NCBI GenBank assembly: GCA_030704615.1
Contig: CM060733.1
Span: 48,672,001 to 48,732,000 of the forward strand
Reading direction: 5' to 3'
DNA: 60,000 nucleotides
Source of the DNA: Takakia lepidozioides
Taxonomy: Eukaryota > Streptophyta > Takakiopsida > Takakiales > Takakiaceae
Translations under genes and position numbers: made by a program
The notes under the pieces: generated by a model
The model's database searches: none
The model's input: only the letters and a program-made list of their open reading frames with translations
Told to the model about the DNA's origin: nothing
Shown: positions 10,808 to 22,000 of the stretch, piece after piece
Layout: the number at the start of each line of letters is the position of its first letter
Position numbering within the stretch: the first letter of the stretch is position 1

Positions 10808-11317
10808 ATGGAACACATTTGTGGCCAAGCTTTTGCTGAATTGAAGCAGCGGATGGCGGAAGCTCCAGTCTTGAAAATCCCGGAGTTCGATCGTCCATTT
10901 GAGATTCATACAGATGCGTCGGACTTCGCGATTGGGGGTGTACTTATGCAAGATGGACGTCCAGTGGCTTACGAAAGTAAGAAACTGAATGAAGTGGAGC
11001 GACGGTGGCCGACGCACGAAAAAGAGATGAAGGCGGTGGTGCACTGTCTTGAGCTTTGGCGCCACTATGTTGGTTCCAACCCAGTGAAGGTGTTCACGGA
11101 CAATGTCACGGTGAAGTATTTTGCCACGCAGCCCAAGTTGTCCCCAAAACAACTTAGGTGGCAAGATACTTTGGCGGTGTTCGACGTGGATATCCAGTAC
11201 AAACCGGGACGAGACAACGTGGTGGCCGATGCTTTAAGTAGAAAGCAGCAGCTTGTTGGTGTACAAGGGCGAGACGGCGCTCCAAAGGAAGATCCGGAAG
11301 GCTTGCCGGAAGGATGA
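10808..11317 (+). pseudogene. Chromovirus RNase H
   Basis: One uninterrupted frame covers the domain: FEIHTDASDFAIGGVLMQDG near 10,900, the conserved E in THEKEMKAVVHCLELW near 11,020, VFTDNVTVKYFATQPKLSPK near 11,090, and IQYKPGRDNVVADALSRK at the end. This is one of the best preserved parts of the element. The frame ends in a stop shortly before integrase. Confidence 0.88.
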
Positions 11318-11319
11318 GT

Positions 11320-12320
11320 TGGAAGTCCGTGATGCAGGACTTGAGAATGGGGGTTAAATCGCAGTTCCACTTGCAAAATGGACTGCTCCGGTATAAGCAA
11401 AAACGCTCTACGTGCCGAAGGGAGGGATCAGAGATAGCCTCTTGAGAGAATGCCATGATAGCCCTTGCGGGCCACGGCGGAGCCAAGCAAGCGCACTGCG
11501 GCACTCTTGAAGAAAGAGTATTTCTGGCCCAAACTGAGGGAGGAGGCAGAGGAGTATGTCAAGACATGCACCACATGCCAACAAAACCGGAGCGAGTAAA
11601 AAGCAAGCGGGGCTGTTACAACCCTTGCCGATTCCAGAGGGGACTTGGGAAAGCGTCTCGATGGATTTCATGACTGCTGTGCCGCTGTCAAAAGGATTCG
11701 ATGCAATCATGGTGGTGGTGGATAGGTTCAGTAAAATGGGCCATTTCATCCCCACCAAGGAGACGGCAACGGCGCAGGAGACAGGGCGACTTTACTTCGC
11801 CCACGTTTTAAAGCATCATGGAGTCCCGAAGGATATTGTCTCGGACCGCGATCCAAAGTTTACGAGTAAATTCCTTTGGAAGAAGATGGGGACGAGGCTG
11901 AAGATGAGCACCGCCTTCCGACCTACGACCAACGGCCAAACAGAAAGAGTGAATTCCGTAGTGAAGCAGATCTTGCGGAATTACGTGTCGGCAGACCAAA
12001 CAGACTGGGTGGAACACTTAGACGCGGCAGAGTTCTGTATAATAACACAGAACACTCCGCACGGGAGTTTCCCCTTTCGTATTGGTCTATGGAAAAGCAC
12101 CTCTGGTGCCGACAAGTTGGGCCGCCCAGGACGTTGAGGAACCGGCAGTAGCGGCGGTACTGGAAGAACGCGAGCGTTTGTTGAAGCTCGCAAAGTACAA
12201 CATTGCCAAAGCTAGGAAACGGTATGAAAGGCAGGCGAATCGGAAGCGGAGGGAAGTGAAGTTTGAGGCAGGCACAGAGGTCTGGTTGAACATCAAGAAT
12301 TTTCGACTACCTCCGGAGTG
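11320..12320 (+). pseudogene. Chromovirus integrase
   Basis: The N-terminal zinc region is frame-broken (11,440-11,590). The catalytic core is one frame at 11,556-12,080: SMDFMTAVPLSKGFDAIMVV (first D), VSDRDPKFTSKFLW (second D near 11,840), FRPTTNGQTERVNSVVKQIL (E near 11,940). The C-terminal part (KARKRYERQANRKRREVKFE, near 12,210-12,275) lies in another frame. The D-D-E residues are kept. Confidence 0.87.
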
Positions 12321-12342
12321 AGTCCGAAGTTCGTACCTCCGT

Positions 12343-12717
12343 ATGCGGGCCCCTTTCGCATTCGGAAGGTTTATGAATGAGGATGTGTATGAATTGGAGC
12401 TGCCGGCAAACAGCAAGGTGCACCCAGTATTCCATGTCTCCCTTTTGAAGCCTTACTTCAAAGATGAAGCACGTCCGAATCGGCATCAAGTGTTGCGTCC
12501 GCCACCTATGCTGTTGGATCATGAAAATGAACCTGAGTACGAGGTGGAGGCAATACTTAAGTCGAGGAGGTTCAAGAACCGAGAAACGGAGTATCTCGTC
12601 AAATGGAAGGGCTATCATCATGTGGAGGCATCTTGGGTGCGTGCCTCAGAAATGGGAAACGCATCCGAGGCGGTTGCAGCTTTCGAAGGGCGACCTCAAA
12701 AGCGAAGAAGAAGTTGA
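12343..12717 (+). pseudogene. Chromovirus integrase tail with chromodomain
   Basis: A 124-residue frame starts with [20 protein letters not shown] and VSLLKPYF, the conserved pre-chromodomain segment. The chromodomain is at about 12,535-12,680: EYEVEAILKSRRFK, EYLVKWKGYHHVEASWV. The aromatic cage is partly present (Y, W, and W in ASWV). It ends at TGA 12,717 after KKRRRS-like basic residues. Chromodomains target these elements to particular chromatin. Confidence 0.88.
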
Positions 12718-13616
12718 TGGGGACATCAACCTTGGAGCGTGGGGGAGGAAATGCATGCTTAGCCCGGCTTAGCTAGCTAGGAATCCGATTGCAAAAACTT
12801 GTATTGTACAAAATTTGCTATAAATGAAATGGATTCCAAATGTTGTGCGTCCTATTTTGTTTGGAATGGTGATGCATGGTATGGTTGGCTAGTGTGTAGA
12901 ATGCATGCTAGCTTATAAAAGTGGGAGAGGTAAATTGTCATGTGTTTGTGTAGTGCCGAAATCGGGTGACCCCCATCCGAGGGGTAAGGAAACTTGCGCC
13001 TTCTTTGGGAGTTCACGTGCTAGTGCGCACCTGGCGCGTGCGCGTACTATAACTGCGCTACCGAGGGGGTTGCCTTGTAGTGGGCTAACGCGGAAGCCAC
13101 GTGCTTCCGTTCACGTACTATAATCGTGTAGCCTCGGGACGAAGTCGTAGTGCGGCTTCGGCGTGTTCCCGTACCTCAGGCCAGCATTCCAAGGCGGACC
13201 CAATTGTAGTGATTGGGGCGCACGGTTGGTTCAAGGTTATCTTCCTAGTCAAAGAGGGTTCCAGGTGAACCCTTGCTCAAGGTGATGCCAAAAGCGGCAT
13301 CATGAGCGGTCGCAAGCAATGTTGTTGCAGTAAGGCGATTCGATCCTCAAGGAGGATCGTTCCTTGGCCTTGAAGTAGGCCAAGAAGAGTGCACTGGGAG
13401 GAGCTGGAGAGGCTCCACCCTTGGCCGGGACTTGGAGGAAGTCGGCCGCCGAACTAGCTAGTGGAGAGTAGAGTCAAGTGTGGGGTTTGGTTCTTTGCCA
13501 TGGGACGCCATGGTGCGGAAACAAACTCCTTGATGTGGGACGCCACAACTTGGATGTTCGTTTCTACAAAATGGACAAGTCGATGAGGACATCGACTCCC
13601 TGTTGGTAGGGGTGTG
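12718..13616 (+). other. Chromovirus 3' untranslated internal region
   Basis: About 900 bp of non-coding element DNA lies between the pol stop and the 3' LTR. It is matched on the minus strand at 58,202-59,100 in the second copy, so it belongs to the family and is not a secondary insertion. It holds paired GC-rich motifs (CACGTGCTTCCG, CGTACTATAATCGTG). The bases before the LTR (TTGGTAGGGGTG) are only a poor polypurine tract. Confidence 0.75.
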
Positions 13617-14342
13617 TGTCGCGGCCCTTTGCCTTGAGGGCAGGGGGTCGGGACACATGAGGGGCTGCCCCTGTGGTGGGGGCAGCGGCAGCGATAGGTA
13701 TGGGGGGCTGAAGCACCCTTGAGTGCCCAAGGCACTCAAGGAGGCGGAGGCGCTCACTAGGTGGAGCCCCGCACACCGGGTTGCGGTGGGGGTGGCTCCA
13801 CAAGGGGTGGTGGTAGTAGCTTAGCGGGACTTAGTGGGGGTGGCATAGGACTCACCATGGGGCGGAGACCTCGTGGTGGGAGTCGTGGGGAGTCTTGGGA
13901 CTCATCATGGTCCATAGGGGCCGTGGTGAGTGGGCCAAGACTCACCGCGACTCATCACCGGGAGTCGAGGGTTTCGTGGTGGTTCGCCATAAAATGGCAT
14001 GGCTGGTTGTGAAACCCCGCGGACAGCTACAGAAGTATATATAGGGAGTAGTAAACCCGAGAAGGGTGCAAGCCCGTTGGTGACCAAAAACTAGTGAGTA
14101 AGCGAGCGAGCCGGAAAGCGACCAAAGAGTGGGGAGCTGTTCCGGACTGCCATCTACCAAAGGGAATTCCACTAGTCCCAAATAGGTGGAGGGTTTAGTG
14201 GGAAGCGAAGGGGGGACCGTTATGTCCCGGTGAGCAGCCGAAGCTCCAAGTTGGCCCGGCGGCCAGGTTGGGAGTCAGGCGCGCGCATCAAAGCGAGTAA
14301 CTATGACGTGAAGGGGAGCTTACCGAAGGGAGGTGCGCGACA
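13617..14342 (+). repeat. Chromovirus 3' LTR
   Basis: Near-identical to 7,407-8,127. Visible differences: an extra TGGG-like insertion after CCCCTGTGG, an extra TAG in GGTAGTAGC, loss of single G and C in homopolymer runs, and about three substitutions (for example AGAGAG to AGGGAG beside the TATA box). It ends CGCGACA and is followed by the duplication CGCGG. Confidence 0.95.
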
Positions 14343-14541
14343 CGCGGTGAGCCGCGAAGCGTCGCAAACACGCTCGCCTTCGTAACAACTCGAAGTTCAT
14401 CGGCTCGGTGAGGTTCTCACTTGCTGCGGTGTTTCCATTCCATTCTTTGTCCTCTTCCTTCTTAGGGTGAGTCTTTTCATAGGACTTCTATCTGTCGCTC
14501 TGTCGCTCATTGTCCTTGCACCTTTGTTTCATTCTGCAGCG

Positions 14542-17500
14542 ATGGAGGATGCTTGTGAAAAGGGTGGAGCGGACTGGTTGGATTGTGTGCACCAAACCAG
14601 ACTGAAGAAGGAGCGAAGGTACTGGTACTCACCAGACGAGTTTGATCATAAAATAGTGGAAGCATTTGTAGACCTCCGCGCCCGGAAGCCTAAAAACTCG
14701 AATTGGCAGAAGGACAAGCTCTTCTGTCCCTTCTGTGAAGAGGTAATCAAGGACAAAGTCCAACTAAATCGGCATTGTGTTGACACGGGTTGCAAGGAGA
14801 CTGTTGCAATAATTCCACGGGATTTCAAGCCTTGGCTGATACTGAAAGAAATGTCGATTGTCAAAGAGGCCACAATGCGCTTGCACGGATCAGTGCTTGA
14901 CCCCCGCACTTTGGAATTAGACGAAGTGCGCGCACGGTATGGCGTCCATTGTGGTGGCCCGTCAATGGAGGATTTGCAAGTGCAGGGAACGCCGGACGCT
15001 CCCAGAAAACGTAAACTGAGTGATGGGGCCCAAAAAAAGGAGAGGCAAAAAAGGAGAAGGCTGTAAGGTCTGCTCGCGAGGCAAGGGCAAAATCCACGCA
15101 ACAGACTGAACCCCATCCTGGGCGGCAGACCCACACCATCAGTACTGATACTGAAAGTGAATCTGCTCAGGGCCTGGAAGGGGTGACAAGTCCAGTGGAC
15201 ATTGACTTGCCTGACCAGACTCGGCAGCAGACTCACACAAATGTCGCGACCCATGCCATCGGTTTAGGGTCAAAACCAAAAACTCAACAGAGCACTGAAG
15301 GGCCAGTCTGCCCTGGCACATTGCGCCTCGTTGACTTTGGGCTTTTCCCACAAGAGTGCCCACCAATTGGGGATCCAGACTTCTTCCGTTATTTCTACAA
15401 AGTTGCCTAGTCAGGTCTGCTATGCACATTCATCTGACAGGCGGAACAGAACTGGTTGAACAGCTTTGAAGATGAAGATGACGATGATGAAGTAGAGGAG
15501 GTAATGGTCAGTTTGACCGCCCAGTCTGTTCTCTGTGCTGTTTGAGTCCATCATCGGGTTCACGTTGCCTATTCAGTCTGGTCAGTCCGCTGCGTTCTCT
15601 CCTCAGTCCGCTGGCTCACTCCGCACGTCAGTTAGTCTGTTTTATATCGCTACATTACTTACTGAGTCCGTTTGTTAGTCCGCTGGTCCAGTCCACTGGT
15701 ATAGTCTACTAGTTGCCTCCACCCTACGTACGCACGTTACAGTCTGCTGGTCTGTGAGTCCAGTCCGCTGCATGAGGTGAATATAGAGTTCACGTCCATG
15801 TTCCTGACGTCGAAGTTATTTGCCGTGTACCAGGATGAACGAGTTTCTATTCGTAGGGCCATTCAGGCTTGGCGGATACCTAGCAATGATGCTCCTTTAC
15901 AAGCGACTGCAGTGCGTGCGGAAGTGGACCGCGTGCGAGAGTACATATTATTGAAGTATCCTGGGTCATCTGCTGCTATAGCAGCATTACATATTCAAGA
16001 CACGTCGGGGGGGAATGCGTCTGGGACAGCCGAGTCTGCCATCCAGCAGACTCCCATTCAGCAGGCCGTCATCCAGCAGACTCCTGTTCAGCAGCCTGTC
16101 ATCCAACAGACTCCAACGGAGCAGACTCCCAACGAGCAGCCTGTCATCCTGCAGACTCCTCTCCAGGAGCCCATCATGCAGCCCATGCCAATGGGAAGTC
16201 CTGTCATCCAACAGACTGCCGACCAGCAGACTGCTTTTCTCTTACATAGCACGGCGCTTTTTGCAATTTGGCGATCGCCATCACCGGTAATTCGACCCGG
16301 AGCTGAAGACCTCACACTTCCCCAGCTTGGGAGAAATTAATCCCCATTTGGATTGGCATAATGAGCTCCACCGGATTGTTGCGGACCGCCGGTGGTCATT
16401 TGTACCCTTTCATTATTCCATGGAGTTTTCTATTGATGAAGCCAACCATGTTCTAGAAGCCGCCTGTGCTGTTGCCATTGAAGCCACAAGCGACCAAAAT
16501 GCGTCGCCTCTACTTGTGCAGCTGATTCTCATGGATGACCCACGGCCTGAAGACCTCAGACATATGCCTATGGCACATCCAACCTTTGGGGTGCGAAGAA
16601 AGCACTTGTTCAGATTGACTGAGGAGGACTTTGAGCGCATGGCAGCTTCCTTCCTACAACACAGATGGATGCAATTTGGCAATTTCCGCTCATACAACAA
16701 GTTGATGAAGGATCTGCATAGTTTGAGGATGGACTTACTCCATGGAACAGACCATTCACAGAAGTTTGTGGTCGATGACGCATTGCACTGGTTTGCATTG
16801 GTGATGGAGCGAGCAGTATTCGACATTATTTTGCAGAATCCCAATGTCTTCAAAGTCCTGTGGTGTGGGATCCCAACTGAAGACCGCATCGGCGCCATTG
16901 CTCATCTCGATGGAGCATGCCTGTGCCGGCAAATCAAGGACATTGGCCTCGTCGGAAATCTCTTGGAAGGTAAAATGTTATGGGCAACTTTCGTGTTTCA
17001 GCTCAATTTCTTTTGCCAATTTTTTTACAAGTTCACATTTGCATAAACATGTGTTGCAGGGCGAGTTGATCTGGGAGACAAACAAGTGCAGGCTGCTTTT
17101 GACTCTTATGCCAGAGGTGCAAGGGACCTTGTCCTGGCTTTACAAGGAGTTTGGGAGACTGTCCAGCAGACTGGCCACAAGAATGTCGAACAACATATTC
17201 CCACGACACATGTGGGCAGACTGCCCAAGTGCTGGAGACCGAGCATGTGCACCAGACCGTCCCGGGTAATAGGCCGGATCACTCCCAGCAGACTGCCCCG
17301 CACACACATACTCAGTATGTGCAAACAGTACTGAGCGGGTAGCAAACTTTGCAGACTTTGCAGCAGACCCGAGAACAGACCGGCCAACAGACTGCCCCTC
17401 AGCCGACTGTGCAGCAGACCAGCAAACATGGCCACCAGACTGTCCCTCAGCAAACTGTATAGCAGACCGTGCAGCAGACCAATGAATCCAGCTAGCAGAT

Positions 17501-18161
17501 TGCCCCTCAGCAGACCGACGAATCCAGCCAGCAGATTGCCCCTCAGCAGACCGTGCAACAGACCGACGAATCCAGCCAGCAGATTGCCCCTCAGCAGACT
17601 GTGCAGCACACTGGCGAACCCACTCAGCAGATGGCCGAGCAGACTATCCAGGAGACTAACAGCCAGTCTGTTCCCTGGATTGTGCAACAGACTCGGATGC
17701 ACTGGCCTCACCGGGACCCTGTGGACGAATTTCTATTGAGTTCCCAACAACATGTTTTTGGATCTGCCAGTTGGGGCTGTTACACTCACCTGAACTCTAT
17801 CAGGGACTTGCATAAATGTCTCTTTGTTCTAGGGTGGATTCGGAAACTTCATGCGTAGTGCTTAGGGTACTCGATGGACTCACCAGAGTGGCATGAGATT
17901 GTCCAAGCATTTCAGTTCCACGCGCCTGATGTGCCCCAGCAACCATTCAGCTGGGAGGGTGGCTTTTACGTCATGTCATTCATTCAAGTGTTTTATGAGT
18001 GGGTAAAAGTCAGAGCAAATGTCTCAGAGACTGCAAAGCCAGAGAGAGGAACACCTTTCACGAAGGACTGGTTTACTTTCAAGTTTGCACTTGGGCAGCG
18101 AATGCAGTGTGCCCAGTATATCGTGCGGGGGTTGGACAATTTAGAGAAACTGCTCTCATGA
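14542..18161 (+). CDS. MULE-borne gene of unknown function (zinc-binding, Gln/Thr repeats)
   Basis: I do not recognise this gene. The proposed start is ATG 14,542 (MEDACEKGGADWLDCVHQ). A C-x2-C...H-x5-C motif (CPFCEEVIKDKVQLNRH-CVDTGC, near 14,726-14,800) suggests a zinc finger, and a basic patch (RKRKLSDGAQKKERQKRRR) a nuclear signal. Blocks with splice-like edges follow: to about 15,402; 15,441-15,500 (acidic, FEDEDDDDEVEE); 15,777-16,245 (QQTP repeats); 16,270-16,970 (best conserved-looking, SLGEINPHLDWHNELHRIVA); 17,061-17,740 (QQT repeats) and 17,874-18,161. Decay is visible: a frameshift at an A-run near 15,030-15,050, TAA near 16,290, and two TAG where sister repeats have CAG (17,460, 17,495). 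It may be an accessory protein of the element or a captured host gene. Confidence 0.55.
15505..15776. repeat. CAGTCYGYTG-type repeat cluster, likely intron
   Basis: CAGTCTGTTCTC, CAGTCCGCTGCG, CAGTCCGCTGGC, TAGTCCGCTGGT and similar copies fill the interval between the acidic exon (donor GTAATG at 15,501) and the next coding block. The cluster therefore sits in a probable intron of the unknown gene. Confidence 0.7.
16025..16245. repeat. CAGTCYGYTG-type repeats translated as QQTP
   Basis: The complement of the core (CAGCAGACT) is repeated in phase with translation, giving IQQTPIQQ, VIQQTPVQQ and EQTPNEQ units. The same motif that fills spacers and introns elsewhere in the MULE is here part of an exon. 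Confidence 0.75.
17155..17690. repeat. CAGTCYGYTG-type repeats and 48-54 bp minisatellite in an exon
   Basis: CAGCAGACTG/CAGCAGACCG variants are dense. A longer unit (GAATCCAGCCAGCAGATTGC, then CCCTCAGCAGACCGTGCA) is repeated about three times at 17,486-17,640. In frame they encode QQT and ESSQQIAPQQ. Two CAG codons are TAG in this copy. Confidence 0.75.
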
Positions 18162-18339
18162 GTATGATGTATTTGTCCTGTGAAGTCTATGTACCGAAAT
18201 AAAAAATGCGAGTCTTTTCGCTTACTATTCCAGTGGTGATGAGCACTTTTGTGTACTGTGGGTGCTGGCATGTTTTGTAATGTTGTCACTAAACTCAATG
18301 GACACAATGGTGTCAATTTTTCCATGCACTGTGCACCCG

Positions 18340-18670
18340 AGTCTGTTGAGCTTGAATGTGCGAGCAGTACGCAGCCGAGGCTAGGACTGCTGGGTCTGGT
18401 ACCTAGTCTGGGAGGCACCATGTCCATGAGTCCGCTGGGACGCTGATTGGCATAAGTTGCAGGGATGAGGTGGAAGTGTGGTGAGCAGACTTTTGGAGTG
18501 GGCAACAGACTGACCAGCAGACTGGCTTATTGGCGCTCGCAGTCTGTTGACTGTGACTCTGTTGGGAGACTGTGCGTGAGTCCGTTGGGAGACTATGCTT
18601 GGGAGACCGTTGGGGAGTCAGTTGGGAGACTGGAGGAGTCCGTTGGGAGACTGTGCATTAGTCCATTGCG
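18340..18670. repeat. CAGTCYGYTG-type repeat cluster, mixed orientation
   Basis: AGTCTGTTGAGC, CAGACTGACCAGCAGACTGG, AGTCTGTTGACTGTG and TCCGTTGGGAGACTGTG copies occur in both orientations, downstream of the unknown gene. The switch in prevailing strand between left and right halves of the MULE occurs around here. Confidence 0.7.
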
Positions 18671-18705
18671 GACTTGTATTTCAGAAAGGGACAATGCTAC
18701 CAGAA

Positions 18706-18902
18706 GAATTGCAGACTTATATTGTTTTCTGTGTGACACCTACACGACATGAAACCTTGTCTCTTTTCGAGGAATTGCAGACTTATATTGTCTTTCCGTG
18801 ACACCTACACAACGTGAAACCTTGTCTCTTTTCGAGGCATTGCAGACTTATATTGTCTTCTTCGTGACATCTACACGACCTGAAACCTTGCGAATTTTCG
18901 AG
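18706..18902. repeat. Three tandem copies of a 66-bp unit
   Basis: The unit (GAATTGCAGACTTATATTGT..., GTGACACCTACACGACATG, AAACCTTGTCTCTTTTCGAG) occurs at 18,706, 18,772 and 18,837 with only a few differences. It lies between the 3' ends of the two convergent MULE genes. No coding role is evident. Confidence 0.88.
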
Positions 18903-19026
18903 TATATATGTGCTGCAGGTGCAGGTGCAGACACCATCTTGCTGGTTCTCCGCAAAACCCTAGGCCGGGTTTTCCAGGCCTCCACGAAATCTCGTCTCAT
19001 TTTCAGAGACATGTTGTTGTTGTCAT

Positions 19027-22000
19027 TCAGAGGACGGAAAGCCTTCGCTGCCGCAGGTACAACATTCCAGCCGCACTTTTCGCCAGGATATCAACGAGCT
19101 GCCCTCTGCACATATGAAGAGCAGATCGGGCATGTGTCTCCAGGTATTTGTCATCACCTACAATGCGAAGTATGTCCGCGAATTCTTGTTCCAATGAGGC
19201 TGAGACCTCCAGAGTTGCCTCGTCGTAGGGGAAGTCATCCGGAGGATGTCTTTCCATGAACTGATTGGATTCGTCGTTGCCGTCGGCACCATTGCCCAAG
19301 AGCAAGTTAGGTAATCCTCCATGCATGGTTCCTAGCGTCGTGCCACAAGCGCGCACAAGGAGGCCATCTTGCAGGTCAGGGTGAAGCATCTTCAGGACAC
19401 GGACCTGATGCTTGCATAAGTTTCCCTTCATTGCTCATGGGCACGTGCAACAACCCCAATCGCAATCAGGATTGTAAACAATGTATGTTGTGCCGGGGGG
19501 GGTTGCTGCTGAGAACGTAGGCTGGTTCACCATGACCCAAGGGAAGAGTAACACTCTCAGTAGGAATGTCTCGTGCCGCAAGTATAGAACTGGATATGTA
19601 CTTTTCGTGTTTGTCATTTCTTATGAACCCGTGGGTCTTCAAATGGATTGCGTACCAATAGTGTGTTAGCACACGACCAGTGAGTTCCCATATAAGCCAG
19701 TCCACTCTACGACCACTCATCTTGCCTTTCCCCATGGCAAGTCTTGCCTTCAGATTTCCATGGTATGCCTCAATGCTTGCGTTTGTGCCTTGGCTCGCAT
19801 GAGGGACATGGCGGGCTGCTGTACACCACATTGCTATTTTGGGCTTCCAGTACTGTTCAATATAGTCAAGAAATTCATGTCCTTTCGGGTATTTTGACCT
19901 CATACGACGGATTCTCCTTGCAACCCACCGAAGCGCTCTTTTCTCGTTGCGTGGTCCCCATCTACAGTACATGAGGTCTCCCATATCCTTCAACAAGTTT
20001 ACAGCGGTCACCGGGTCCTTCGTTTTCTTGCGTGATTGCTTCACCCATGCCTTGCGGACATGCCAAAGGCAGAGGAAAATGAGTACTCCTTCAAAAACAA
20101 TTCTGCACAACACACATGGTACACATTAGAGTCTTGGGATCGGACTGCAATGGTGAACTGCCGGAGTGGAATGTAACAGCGACCTGTATCAGCGGGTAGA
20201 GCCACTGGACTCGCCCAGTGGACAGTACAATGCCATGACGTTGATGTGCTGGAATATAACCCCATTGGACTACCCAGTGGACTTCCCCATTGGACTTCCC
20301 CTAGCTAGGACTGGGGCAGCGGACTGCATCAGCGGACTGCCCCATTGGATTGCCACAGCGGACTTGTCAGGGACTGCCGAGTGGACTTGGCAGCGGACGG
20401 CCGACCCCAGGGACTGCTGAGTGGACTTGGCAGCGGACTTGCCGGGGACTGCCAGCGGACTTGCCAGGGGACTGATGACCGGACTTGACAGCGGACTACC
20501 AGTGGATTTGCCCAGCAAACTGCCATCAGGGTTTGCCACATGAGTCTGCCAGTGGACTGTAGCAATGGACTGCTGCAGTGGACCTCGACAATGGACCGGT
20601 GCTGTGGACCAACAGACTTACCGAATAACGTTGATTTCTGCTTCGACATCGTCCACAATGAAGGCATTGGGTCGCCAGCTCGGCAAATCTGCAAGGAGTG
20701 AATCGCGCAAGGCTCTCATCCACGGAACCAGGTCTCTTGTCCGATTCCTCGCGGATAGGATATAGGCAACTGGTATACTGTTCAACCACTCGTCGAAGAC
20801 CATCAACGTGTACAATGGGAACTGTTGGAATGCACAATGTAAGATGGTCAGAGCATGCAAATTCCGCTCAGTTCTGCACGAGAAGACTTCATAAGAGTGA
20901 TGAGGTCTGTAGCGGTTCACAATGGGTCTGCCTCTCGGTCTTCCGCAACGTACACAACCCTAAACATACAGAAAGAGTCAGCACACCAAATATTATGTGA
21001 ATGTTGCATGGTACTATGCTATCATGCTCGTACAAGTTCATGGAATCGTTCGAATAGTACCTTGTCATGATTTGTCCCAAAGGTTGCATCACATGCAACG
21101 ATACGGTCATGTCCTAGTTCCAACATTCGTCGTTTCTGCCACGGAGTCTGTATGCCAATAGTGAATGTCAAATCTCCATCAAAATGCTCGAATGTTGGCT
21201 CTAATTTCTCCTCTTGATAGAGAAAAACGGACGCAGGATTCTGGTCTCTCCACATGCGTACACTCTCTACATCATCGGCGTGCTTTTTGAAGGTTTGCCA
21301 CGCACGTTTCTCGGCAAGGTTGCGAACATCTTGCTCCAACAAGAAATCATCGCGGGTCCATGCATCGCCCAAGCCGGTGTTGTTCATCACGTGCTCTTTA
21401 TGCTCCATCATGATTGGGACGACCGACAGGCCTCGGCACAAACACTCGACGACCCAGGCTTTCAATTCCTTGCTAATGTGGTGCATAGGCGTGGCGGGTG
21501 TTCCTGAACTCTGCGGACTTCCCATGCAAGGGTTTCCCTTGCGCATCTGTATGCTCCATGTTGTTGTAGTACGTGAGGATACAGATGTCAGGGGCGAGAT
21601 AGCATTGCTGGACCTTGAAACAGCATTGGCAACCACATTTGTAAGACTCTCCATACTCCGACTTCTTTCTCCTTGGGCCTTTATGAGGGCAAGATGTTCC
21701 AGCACCCACAAGAGGTCCTCCACGCTTCTGTTTTGGATCCTCCACTATTGTCTTGTTGGTGCGCTTGTCATCAGGACCGTAGCAGCATTGATACTGGACA
21801 GAAAATTCTAAAATCGATATCCAACGACTTGAGGAAGCATAAAATCAGAGAACTCGTGAAACAAAAAATGGCAACAGACATGCAATGTGAAACGTCAAAA
21901 GGACTGAGGATGGTGCACACATAATACTGGACAGAAATGTGTTGGCTCTGGGTGCTTTTCGCAAGCCGGGTTCCACTTTAGAATGGACATTCACCCAAAA

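Larger units (their letters stand above)
7407..14342 (+). mobile_element. Full-length Ty3/gypsy chromovirus nested in the MULE
   Basis: Two LTRs (721 and 726 bp) both begin TGTCGCGG and end CGCGACA. They are followed or preceded by an initiator-Met primer site, gag with a CCHC knuckle, protease, RT, RNase H, integrase and a C-terminal chromodomain, in that order. The 5-bp duplication CGCGG flanks it. The chromodomain and domain order place it among plant chromoviruses; I cannot assign the clade. The LTRs differ by about three substitutions and four small indels, indicating a recent insertion. Yet the coding region is broken by many small frameshifts, so this copy probably moved with help from another. 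Confidence 0.95.

Noticed and set aside
16025-17690. Regular short repeats that could suggest a CRISPR array
   Set aside because: Units are degenerate, have no fixed spacer length, are partly coding, and the genome is a plant nucleus.
14542-18161. Idea that the MULE passenger is a ULP1-like protease (as in Kaonashi-type MULEs)
   Set aside because: No His-Asp-Cys protease pattern is visible in any of the frames.
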